Shown here in pieces: positions 19,477-31,400 of a stretch of DNA of 64,000 nucleotides. Position numbers and translations under genes: made by a program. The notes under the pieces were generated by a model. It did no database searches and had not been told where the DNA came from. It saw only the letters and a program-made list of their open reading frames with translations. The stretch is from assembly GCA_016906335.1 (NCBI GenBank), contig JADEYG010000001.1, positions 1,116,001 through 1,180,000 on the forward strand, in the 5' to 3' direction. Position 1 is the stretch's first letter. Every line of letters starts with the position of its first letter. The DNA is from Novakomyces olei. Taxonomy: Eukaryota; Ascomycota; Novakomycetes; Novakomycetales; Novakomycetaceae.

Positions 19477-22143
19477 TCAGCCTTTCAGCAGTTTCAGAGC
19501 CAATGCCTCTTGATCTGCAATTGAATCCAGTTTGGGGACTTGCAGCACTCTAGAATCATCTTGCACAGGTTCCGTTTCAAACCATTTTCGAGCTCTTTTC
19601 TGAGGCCGATTGGTTTCCCGTTCTTCATCGTCCTCATCGGCACTCTGCTCAGAATCGCGACCTAATAGGACAACAGAATCTCCCTGCCCATGTTCGTCAT
19701 CAGAATGTTGGGCACGAAGAGCTTCCAATCGCCTTTGACGCTTGTCTTTCCGTTTGGCTTTAGCCTCAGACTTGTCAAGCAAGTCTTGAGAGGCCAATGC
19801 TTCTCTTTCACTGTCCACAAATTTACGAATTTGCTCAGCCTTATCGCCTTCCTGAGCAAAACTGGCCTCGTCTTTAAACTCGTACACAGAGCGTGGATTT
19901 CCTTGCTCATCAAAGACGACTTTCTCCGGCCGCAATCGATGCCGAAGCGATTTTTTCTTGGATACTGCTTCCATCTGCTTCCGTTTTGATAGTTTATCCA
20001 ATGGAACTCCAGAGAAAGTTTCTGCCTCGTCTTGTTCGTTGTTCTCCAATTCATGATCAGTTCGTTTCAGCTTTATAAAGTCTTCTTCTTCATCAGCCCC
20101 GTCTTCGCTCCCGCCTTGTAAGTCAGATTTATGTATAGGCGAACGCTGCAACAGCCTTTCCCTATGATCAGAATAAATATCATTGTTTTGTCTGGCCGTC
20201 AGTTTGTCAAATCCAGTCTTTTGCGCAGCCTCTAGTCTTGCCGGCTTTTTCTTGGCAAAAACATCAGTAAAGTCTTGCAGCCGCCCGTCTTCACTTTCGC
20301 TTGATTCCTCCAAGTCTTGATTAGCTCGAACTTTAAGGGGAGCAGTTTTAGATTTGCCCAATTTAACGGAGGGCGCTCCAGGAAGACCTAAAGATTTTGC
20401 AAAATCGTTCAACGGAAGCTCATCAAATTTGAATACTCCTTTATCTGGCTGTACACTGATAGAGCGGGCATAAGAGATGAAAGCCTAGTGATTAGCATTT
20501 GTCCGTAGCAAGAGATATCTGCAGAGAATATAAATAAATAAAAATAATAATATAAAATAAATTTAAACAAAATAAATTTATATATAGAATCGAAAAACTT
20601 GATTATGCAATATTAACTACATAAATGATGATACATGTGTAAATGTACACTTAAACCAAAAAAAACATAAAAATATATTAAAAAAAAAAATACCTTTTGT
20701 CCAATAAACTTCAGCTCTGGGTCCTTGAAGCACAAGTGCTGCAGCTGAGCCTTTATACTTTGCTGCTTGGACGACTTCACTACCAGTTTATCAATGGGTA
20801 CTCTCTTTGACTCTAATCTTTCCATAAACTCCGATTCTGAAGGCAACAAAAACAGCAAAGCCTTGCCGGCACGATCAAATCGTGCAGTGCGACCCACACG
20901 GTGAATGTAGGTGTCCGCATCTTCCGGAGCATCGACCTGTAAAACCCAATCTATAGCTGCAAAGTCGAGTCCTCTTGCAACCACGTCTGTACAAATAAGA
21001 AAAGCATACTTTGACCGTGCGAATCGCACAGTGACATCAGCCCGAGCCGTTTGTTTTTGTTTTCCATGGATGTGCATCAGGGGAACACCAGGCTGCAGTT
21101 GCCGAAAGGCTTCAAATACAAATCTTACCTGTTTGCCCGATGAGAGGAACACTAAACTCTTTGTTTTCAAATGAGTTTTCATGAACCCATAAAGCACATC
21201 AAGTTTATCAGGGAGAGCAACGGTTAAAGCGTACTGCTCCAATCCTTTTGGCGTACTATAATGAGCCTCTGCGTCAACAGAGACGTATGCAGGGTTTTCT
21301 CTCAAACTCAGCCGGGCCAAGTCTTTGACGCTTTTTGTTTGCGTTGCGCTGAAAAGAAGGGTTTGCCTATTCCGGGGCAAGTTTTCTATAATTGCGTCCA
21401 TTGTCCGCCTGAACCCCATATCCAGTATCCTATCAGCCTCGTCCAAAGCCAGTATTTGGCAACCGTCCAAGGAAAACCCTACCGTCTGGTCCATATGCTG
21501 AAGCAGCCGGCCAGGGGTAGCAATCAGAATATTCATACGGCTCAATCTTGCTCTTTCTCCCGCCAAATCTTTGCCTCCAATAACGAGTCCCGCTGAAAAG
21601 TTTAGCGCTGAGCCAATTCGCCGTAAAACTTCGAATATTTGCACTGCAAGTTCGCGGGTAGGCGAGATTACGAGGGCGCCTAGTCCGTCATGCACAGTCC
21701 ATTGCTTGTGCAGTAGGCATTCGATTATAGGAACGAGAAACGCTAAAGTTTTGCCGCTTCCTGTGCGAGCGGCACCCAATATATCACGGCCTTTTAAAGC
21801 AAGAGGAATCGCTTGCCGTTGTACATCTGTGCAGGTAATAAAATGAGCGGCTCTCAAGCCTACAGCTGTTAGACGTTTAAACCAGTTTGAGCGCTCAATC
21901 CATTGCTCAAAACGAGGGTTTTTTGTTTGTCGCGTACCTTTTTGTGTCTTCTCAGATAGGGGCAGTTGAGAAAAGAGTTTAACTTCGTCAGTCAGTTCCT
22001 AGTGCCTCTGTTAGTAAACGCGAGATTTGGCTTTAAACACCCACAAACTCTGCAACGCGTTTATCCAAATCACGAAGAGCTTTTACATCTGCATCGCGTC
22101 GTGCCCTTCTCACGTCTCTTGTCCGCGATTTTGATACGGCCAT
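19477..22143 (-). CDS. DBP4: ATP-dependent RNA helicase Dbp4 (Hca4), 4 exons
   Basis: DEAD-box helicase of small-subunit processome function (U14/U3 snoRNA release), nucleolar. Exons in transcript order are 22143-22045, 21998-21938, 21859-20694 and 20484-19477, giving 777 aa, close to yeast Dbp4. Exon 1 is the basic N-terminus with [14 protein letters not shown]. Exons 2 and 3 join as [15 protein letters not shown] using the second acceptor, CTGTAG. The core has [33 protein letters not shown] and HRVGRTAR. Exon 4 has [31 protein letters not shown] and a charged tail, all Dbp4-specific. Introns are 46, 78 and 209 nt; the first has TACTAAC. The Leu of DRILDM is a CTG codon, showing standard decoding. 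Confidence 0.95.
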
Positions 22144-22457
22144 TTGTGGACGTGTGCGATCTGCCTTATCAAATAAAAATTATTATTATATCGGCCTGAA
22201 ATGGTGACCGGCAGGCAGAGTATGAAATATCCAAGCAATTTTTCTTTATACGAATAAATGAACTTGTACTGATTTATTCTACGTTTTATCCTTTTCACAG
22301 TTTTTATTAAAGCCTAACCCTAACTAACCCTAACCCAGATTCAAATAATCTAGCTTTTGTACGAATCAAACGTGGCTAAAATATGTACAAATGGACTGTG
22401 GTGCCTTTTAGTTTTCCACATGCTCCAAATACAAATGCAAAAAAAAAATACTGTTCC
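22144..22457. other. Spacer between DYN1 3' end and DBP4 start, with telomere-like motif
   Basis: A 314-bp spacer between two minus-strand genes, holding the DBP4 promoter. At 22313-22336 it carries CCTAACCCTAACTAACCCTAACCC, four telomere-like units about 170 bp upstream of DBP4. The rest is AT-rich. Confidence 0.55.
22313..22336. promoter_or_regulatory. Interstitial (CCCTAA)n-like motif upstream of DBP4
   Basis: Four imperfect CCCTAA units (read on the minus strand as TTAGGG). This is the strongest telomere-like run in the window, together with 50564-50578. A Tbf1/Teb1-type activator site for a ribosome-biogenesis gene is the simplest reading. Confidence 0.5.
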
Positions 22458-25400
22458 TCAGTCTCTTGTCACGATTTCCAGGGTTTCGCAAATACGTTTT
22501 CCTGTTTCGTACAATTGATGCTGGTCAATATCAGCAGGAAGACCAAACCAAACCGGATCCCTTGGCGAGGGTAAAGCTTCGATCCATTGAAAAAAGCGTG
22601 ACAAGCCTGTTCCATTGCATAAAACAAGTTCGTGCTGGGGCACATTACAGAGCATAAAATTGTCCTCATAAGCCAAAGGCGTCAGTAGTCGCTGGCAAAT
22701 TTGTCTGGCTGACTGTTTATCGTTCTCGTTGTCCATTTTGGCGCCATGAGCAATATCGTAAAAGGCTCCTTGAAAACCGGCCCAAGGCAGTTTTTCAGGA
22801 TCAATATTGGACCGTCCTTTAGCAAGGCGATCAACATAACCGCCTACAACACCAATGAAAAACTTGATATCCGAATCATCAAATGCGTAGCCGCTGCCCG
22901 CCCACCCGACTCCCGGGTACCGTGATTTTTCCACAAACAAGGAATGACAAAAAGCCGAAAGAAAATAAAGCCTAGTACGTTCGACTGGCCCCGAAATTAC
23001 GCGGTTCCCTTCTTTATCCCGGCACAAAACGTCCATAATCTCCGTGATTGTTTCCTTAAAGGAAGTATTCTTTTCAAAGATTAAAACTTTAGAGTTTTGC
23101 ACAAGCTTCACTGGCCCGCGTGTTGCATTCATATCGATAGTGTAAAAAAGACGGAAATCCGGGTTTATTCTTAATTTTGAACATTTCTGCTCAAACAAAG
23201 GAATCCAGTCAATTGAGTAATGGATGTTTTTCAGCAGAACCCATTCTCCTGTCGAGCATCGTGACTTCAAAAGCTCTTCAGCCTGTAATTGAGCTTCAGG
23301 AGAACCCAGTGAGACACTGTTGCAAGTCTTCTCCATTTGCACGGCCAAATTCTCAATCAAATGAGAGACATCCTGACCCTCTACTGCACACAATGCCAGA
23401 GGCCGCCATTTGTCCTTGGCCAAATCGGCTGACGCTGCCTTTATATCTTCAAAAAGACTTTCGTCAGCTTGATTGCAAAATTGTTTCAAATACGCGTCCA
23501 CCAGGCCAGAAATAGCCCCAGGCGACTTTATTTTAGCACTGGAAAATACACTTAAATCGTCGGTATCATTTGCAGCACTTTCTGGTAACTCAAGCTCCTG
23601 CACTGTAGCAAAAGATTCACAGATATTTGCGTCTTTAAAGCCTTGCAACCCGTTCTTTTTGTCCTTTGCCGATAAAAAGATTAGCACAAGTGCAACTGCA
23701 CGGAAATCGTCCTCTTTAAATGCCCGTTTCAAACTATGCAGAATGTTTGATACAATCGTGGCCTTTATTTGATGTACTTGAGCAAGCTGATACCGGTTGC
23801 CTTTGCTGCTTATAAAGGACTGCTTAACCATAAACAGAAACGAGTGTATATTGAGACAATAGTAAGAAGAAAGGCGGTTCATACGCCCGAGGACTTTGTA
23901 AACGTCACCACAAAAGTCGGCAAAAGGCGAATATTGCTCGAGAGCCAATGCTATTTCCTCGCCAACATTTGTATTTTCCGCGATTCGTTGCTTCACAGTC
24001 TTCAGCTCTACTTGAAGCGCCTCCAGTGCCGATAAAACTGCATTATCATCAAGTAAATCGCCACGCGAGTCGTTCAAAGACGCGAGCAACTGCCTTTCCA
24101 AGGTTTCCAGTTGTTCTTGAATAGCTTCTTTTGCCATATCCATCTCTCGTTTACGCTCTAAAAGCGCCGGATTGAATACGGAAAGCGCTGTATCGCACAC
24201 CTGAGCATGCAAGCTGGCGGCAGATAAAGCGCAGTTTACAAGAGTCAAGGCACAAGCAAGATGAGGCGAAGGCTGAAAGTTCGTGTCCTGGCAGCTTAAA
24301 AAGATCCTGAATCCTGGAGCCACATCAAGATCGTTTCCACCCATATTAACGACAAATCTGCCACCGACCCGTTCAAAGTCCTTTGAAATGACAGGCAGAA
24401 TTATAGGATCGAAAAACTCAGCGTCTTGGATAACAATACAGCTTCCAAAGCGGATAGCCGACTCGAGCAACTTTGTGAAACTGGCGTCCAGAAAACTGGT
24501 AGTGACTACTTGCTGTCTAGCCTCGAGAATAGCGACAAGCTGTCTCGTTGAATCACCATCCGGATCGATTAGGAACGGTGATCTCTCTGAAATAAAAGAA
24601 ATCGTCAAGTTTTCGGCAAGGACCGGGTCCAGCTGATGAGCGCTGAACTTGCTTTGCGCATCAACAAAGTCCAGTAAATTGATTTCGCCGGAAAACGGAA
24701 TCTGAAACCTGGTCAGAGCTTTACACCAGTCACTAAACAGATCCGCTCTGAGCGGTCCCTCGAAAAACCCGGCAAATACGACTTTAGAGGCAGCCAGTAA
24801 CGAATCGCCCATAATATAGAGCAGTTTGTTTGGAAACGAGCTTCGTTCTTGGCTCCAACGGGCCTGCTCTGAGGATAGACTAGCAATAAGTCTTTGACTG
24901 CGATCAATCTGGTGCGTTACACGCTCAAGCTCCGACTTTAGAGCCTGAAATTCGCCAACCAAAACAGCATACTCATTCTTATACTTTACTATAGATTCCT
25001 CCAGCTCCAAGATCATTTCATCAATAGCCCTACCATGGCTTTCTGCGCTTTGCTTTTTGACTTCGAGCTCCTCCACTTCACTCTGTAGAGGCGACACTTT
25101 TTCCAATATTTTTGCATAGTTTACTTGAGCAACTACCCACTGCAATAGCGGACCGCAGGCTTTACTCGCTCGATCAGCTGCTTCGTACGTATAAGAGGGC
25201 CGTGACAGAAATTTGTCTTCCATAGTGCGTCTTAGCCTCCCAGACAAGTGCTTTTCGCCTTCAAAATGAACAATACTAGTAATAAAGTCGTCGCCTCTAA
25301 TTATTGCCTGGATATCCCTCCAATTTTCTGCTGGAGTTCCCAATAAAGTGCAGACAGATTCCATCGTCATTCTGACCGCCTCTGGAGGATTTTGCATTGA

Positions 25401-28400
25401 CCGCACTTCCGTCAAATGCTGCTTTTTTATATTACTGACCGATTTTTGTGCCTCCAAAACTGCTGGCATAGCTTGTTCCAAGTCCTCGAGAACAGTTTGC
25501 TGCCTCTCCTTAATGTACTGTTTCTGTTCTGATATATTTTGCTTGATTCGCATAGACACAATCCGTTTTTCTTCGGCTTCACGCTGTTCTTCCACCATTT
25601 TCTGAAGCTTTGCATTCGCCTCATTGTTTTTGGCTTCCAATTTGGCCTTCTTGGCATCCAATTCTGCGTTTAGTGCATTTATCGTTAAAACAGCTTCCTC
25701 GATACGATCAAGCCCAGCAATGTAATGTCGCTGGTGGCCTTCCAGCCTGGCCTTCTCCGTTTGATACATTTTCGCAAACTGTGCGATTACACGGAAAAAA
25801 CAAGACTGCGCAATCGTTGATGGACGCACAACGGTTTTATGTTGTTTTGCGTACCGTGACTCGTGCAACAGAGAAATGCGAAAAATTTCTTTGCACGCCA
25901 GAGTATAATTCGTATACACTTCAAACTCAAGCGGATCGGCCCTCTTTTCAAGCTGTTCCCGCTGAGCATCAGCCAACCGCAGATCAATAGGCTCGAGCAG
26001 CTTTAAAGCGACTTGATCAAGAGACTCTGGAGACCAGGAACCGAGCCAATCGATTACACAGCGGTTGTATAAGGCCGGCGACTTTGCAGCTTCAATTGTT
26101 GTGCCCATACTGCGAGGATCGATTAGGAAAATTGCGTGCAAGTTGGACTGTATCTGATCAGCCAACCAGCCCAAAAGCTCTTCCTCCGTATCCAGCAAAA
26201 GCCCAGACCGGGCTGATGCATCTCGGCACCGGCTTATCAGCAGCTGGTACTCCTGTTGCTCAAACAGACCAGGGATTTCCGAGTTTGCGAGCAGAGTATT
26301 CATTCTCTCGAGGAAACTAGACTCGCGCAGTTGGGCGTCATCGAGGATAAAGCATATCTTGCTCCCATCGCATCCAGCACGGGTAATAACACTCCGAAGA
26401 TCAGCATCAAAGTCGGCCAGACCATAGCTCTTGTGCGGTCGAATCTGAAAGCATTGGAACCCATTCATCCAGGCAACAAACTTGACAATCGCTGCTTTGC
26501 CTATCCCACTTTCCCCGACAAGCATCATGTGGCCCTGTCGCTGGCGGAGGACACGGTCGACTCTAAGCATATGGTCTATCGGCTCACTCGCCACAAACGG
26601 CACTGTGGTGGACTCCTCTTCGGCAAAGACTCGCGATCTCTCGTCCACGTAAACGGTCAACTCTTCAGCATCCACAAACTCGAACCTGTGCGATATCCAA
26701 TCGGTAATATGCTCGCTGCCAACAGTAGCGGATTTGCCTTGTATCTGAGGGAAATGAGTTTCCACAAGCTGCTGCAATAAATCCCCTGTCCATTGCCGCT
26801 CGATTTCGGCAACGAGCCGGTCGCTGAACAATCGCAAAGCCTCGTACACTAAAACTCGCAAAAAATCGTGGGCCGTCAAGTCTGCAATATGGCAAAGGAG
26901 CAGGTGAACACCCCGTGTCCATCGCGTTAGCTCACGGGCACTATATACGTAATGAGCTTGCAGCCCGGCAAAGCGCTGGCTCGATAGCAAGTAGAAATCG
27001 ACCATAAAAAGCGCAGCTGGTTCAGCCAAAAAGTCTAACTGGAACCGGTTTTGCAGAATAGCTCTCATGTACGTCGTGTATATTTGGATCAGTGAGGGCT
27101 TCGAGGGCTCTCCGACATTCAGGACAGTAGAGTGACGCAGAAACCGTTGGGGCAAAAGAGAGCGGCCAGCGTAGGTTGGTGGATTGCATGCGGCCACGAA
27201 ATGGACGTTGTGCAAAAGCACAAAACGGTTATTATGCCAAAAGCCCTTACAAGACAAAAGCTGGCGGAGGAACATAATTATGCTCTGTGTGCCAAACTCG
27301 TCAGGCTTTGGAAGATTGACTTCATCGCAAAACACGACGAGGTGCTTCTCGTCTTGCACTGGTGCCATAATCATCTTGTTCATTGACGAACGATAGGAAC
27401 AGTGCTGTTCTAACGTTTTTACAATCAAGTTTGGAGTTGATTCGCTGGAGAAATTGAGTATAACAAAGTCAATGTCCTTGCTCCTTCGCAGAGCTTCAAT
27501 CACCACCATTGTTTTGCCCGAACCAGCTGGTCCGCAAAGTATCAATGGCCTGTCCGAGCTCGTTAGATCATAGATCAGTTCACCGTGCCGTCTGGTATCA
27601 AGCGTAGGGACCAGCATACTCATACTCTCCAGCTCAGCATCTGTCGGATTTATGAGCGGTACAGTCTTGTCAAATGCCACCCAACTGCCTTCCGGTACTG
27701 AAACGGTAAAATCGTAGACTGTGTGGCCCTCGTCCATGGCTGACGGCAGATCCTGCGGATCAAATAGAGATATGGCCCTTTTACTCAGCGCGACACGCGT
27801 TTCCCATGGCTTTGCGGAGCCCAAGGACCAAAGACAGGACAAGATTGCCTTTCTATAAAAGTAATTGTGCACGCTCTCACTGTCCATTTGTGCATCGGCA
27901 TTTGTCTCCATAAATGACGCATAAGACTTGAGGCTGGAAAGCATTAGGGATGTTAACGTACTCAAAGTTGCATCGTCTGTGACATCAAGAATATTGTCGC
28001 CCGAATCTTCGCTCAGCAATTTCGCAAACGGCTTAGTCAAATCCAGAAATGGGGTTATGACTTGCTCTAAAGTTTTATAAAGAGCACTATTTACGTCGTT
28101 AAGAGGTACCACAGTCTTTGATAGCCTCTTTATTTGCTCTAGTGTCCTTTTCAAAGTCATCAAGCTACTGAAACTGCTTCCATCAAACCAAACCATTGCA
28201 CTGCGCGTGATCGTCGCCGGTGTTGCGTAGTCCAGACTAACAAGCTCAAACAAGATTTTAACGGTTTTGGGTAGGGGCAGCCGTTCTCCGGTTGGAAGAG
28301 TCAGCATACGGTTATCGTCCAAGACGCTAGAGTAGATTAGTAAACACACCCACAAATTTGGAATTGATCAGACTATTCTTCAAATGGATTTGTTTTCAAA

Positions 28401-31400
28401 CTAAATTTATTTTGGGTTTTTGTTTAAACTTTTATTGTCTCGTTTATTGCTCATCTCACCTGTTTAAATTCTCGGCCCAAAGAGGATCCAAATCTCCGTC
28501 AAAAACGATCAAGTGCAGCCGTTTATCAGAGCCATTCTTTTCCACAGAACGCAGAATCGATGGAAGCAGCCCGTCTGTCCACTCGCGAGTTATCGGGTCA
28601 ATTGATCCATAGAGAGCCTTTATTCCGAGCACCTTTGGATCAATCACATACTGTGTAACCTCCGTCCCTTCTATTGCTTGAAGCGATTTGATTATAATTT
28701 CCCTTGCGGCAGTTTTGCCACTCGCTGATGCTCCATATAGCATTATACCATAATTGTTGCTTATTGTTTCATACGTTTGCATAAGCTTGACAATTAACTC
28801 GTCGTTTAATTCATAGCTCAAGTCCACACAAGCACTACGAATCGTGCGCCTTAATTTAGCGTTCTCGTTATCGGACTGAATGTTTTCGCCAAAATAGAGA
28901 CTTAGAAAGCCCTCAAACAGATTTAAATCCGACTTTATCAATTTCGGAGCAAGCGATTCTTTCAACGCTTTAATACAAATTTGATACTGCAATTGCTCGT
29001 GCTCACTTGTGCTCAACGCAGCAGAATCGGTATACTGACGGATTTGTCTTCCGCAGCTGTTGAGGACCGATTTAAGCGCTCTCAAACCGAAATCATAGTG
29101 CTTTTGTCGACTCAGTTTCGCATTACAATCTGCAAACAATGGAACTAGCTTCGATGAAATACTATCAGCCGCATTGAAGCCTTTGGCGTACAAAATAACT
29201 CGGGTAATAGTGCCAGTATCTGGCTTGCTCATGGAAACACTGCGAAAAAGGCGTCTTAAATTGGACGGCAGGCTTGACCGTCCAGCGTAATTTGGATTCA
29301 TTGTAACAAATATCCCTGTCGATTCGCGGACAGCAACTTTCCTCTGCCCAATGCTCAAACTTTGTCTATCATTTGCTACAACTGCTCTCTGTATGCCCTG
29401 AATTTGCTGAGATATAGCACTCAGGACGTTTTCCTCCAGACGATTAAACTCGTCAAAGCATCCCCAGGCTCCGAGCTGGCAAATTCCGCTAATAATGCGA
29501 TCCATACTGTGATTGTTGAACGAGCTGTCGCAATTGAAGACGAGAACAAGCTGACCAAGAAAAGATCCCAGCGCCTTTACAGTCTCAGTTTTGCCAGTTC
29601 CCGCGGGGCCAAAAGGCGCACCACCAAGACCCTGGTTAAGAGCCTCACAAAGAACTTGGAAGGTAGTATTTGTCAGCTCCGTTCTGACGAGGGTATCCTG
29701 GACGCCCAAGTATTCAAATCCGTACTTGAACTTTGAGTTACCGAGCTCAACGGTAACAATCCCGGTGCCATCAGCCCCGGGATACAGATAGGTCCGCAAT
29801 TGAGAAAGCCAAGCGTAATCGTCAGCCTTAAGGCTTTCGATGGATAGCAGAGCTTTTGTGATGCCACATAAGCTCACCAGGTTTGTAATCATAGTCTCCT
29901 TGACCTTCATTCGTAGACCCGACTCCTCCAGGGCAGTTGTACTGGAAACGTGTTTCAGCACACTATCAAAGGAAGATGCTACGTCAAGCATAGCAACGTC
30001 GGATTTGACGATTGCTCGCTCACACAAATGCGTCCAACAAACCTGTAAAGACAGATTGACAATTTGGCAGGGGAACTCGTGCAGCAGACTCTCAAAATTA
30101 TGGAGATCCGTTTTGAGCAGTGCGTCGCTCATTAGTGGGACACAGCGGCTCACCGCAATGGACAAACAATTCTTTATAGCCGCTTCAACACGGGGAAGTA
30201 TTTCCAGTGGCGATTTGCTTTGCATTTCTATCGCACCAAAAAATTGCAAACTCTCGCCTTCCGTGGACCGAACACCAGTAATACTCTCATTTTCATCAGC
30301 TACTAAAAACGAGGTGACCCCGGGAAACAGACGGCGTAGGTGGACAGAGGAAGAAAACTGTTCTTTTGCGCTTCCTATCAACTCTAAAAGTTCTTCATCG
30401 CCAATGAAATACAGACGGGGAAAGGCTCTCCGCTCCTTCTCCAGGTATTCTCCCAGTGATTTTTGTATTTTCGATAAAGCTTCGGAAACACGCTTTACCG
30501 ATTTCGATAAATTAGCTACATATATCAGGGAGAGAGCAGTTTCGCATTTATTGACTGAACGCATGATGCTGATAAGTTCCGTGCTTAGAGTCTCAAATCT
30601 ACCAGACTCAAAAGGCAGCAATTGCTTTATTTGGACATTATTCGCCATGATACCTTCCAAATAAATCCAGTGAGTCTGCAACGAGGATAGCTCGTCAGCC
30701 AGGAGGTATAGTCTGTTCAGCTTATCACGCCACCCTTCAGCTTCTTCTTGGAAAAAAGAATAAAAAGAAGAATTCTTCATAATTTGCAACGAGTTCAAGT
30801 GTTCCGACGTCTTTTGCAGCAATGCATCCCACGATCGGACAAGCCAGATTTTATGCTTGTAGTTTACTTTTTCAAGAGTCTCAATGCCCCAGTATTCGGA
30901 CATTTGCTTCAAGAATCCTTCCAGACCTGACTCTCCTTGTGCTTTTTCAAGTACATTTTGTATGGCAATCGAGTTCTTCATCAGATCGAGGTCCCAGACA
31001 TCTCCAAGCGTGAGTTTTTCGTACGCGATTTGTGATTTTAATTCCATCAAAAGCTGCTTCCAATGTCTTTCTTTCATAGAATCGGACGCGAGGGATATTA
31101 CTAAGCCATTCACATCAATCAAAAGTTTCAAGTTCGACTTCATCTGTTCAAATGAAGCATACTGTCTTAATCGTGTTGGCAATAATTTTAACTGATCTTC
31201 AATATCCAAAAGATTTCTTCTCAATTCGTGCCCTTCCACACTGAACCATCTAATATGACGCAAACTATCCAGCTTGTTCTCAAACTGCGAAAGCGAGCTC
31301 CATACAGTTTTGAAATCTTCAAGTTCTTCCTCAACGACATCGAGCGACGAGTCCTCAACGTTTTCTATACCCAACAAAGACGCACAATAATTGGCTTGCT

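Noticed and set aside
22313-22336. Nearby telomere or chromosome end
   Set aside because: The CCCTAA runs are short, interstitial, in promoters or introns, and surrounded by conserved housekeeping genes.
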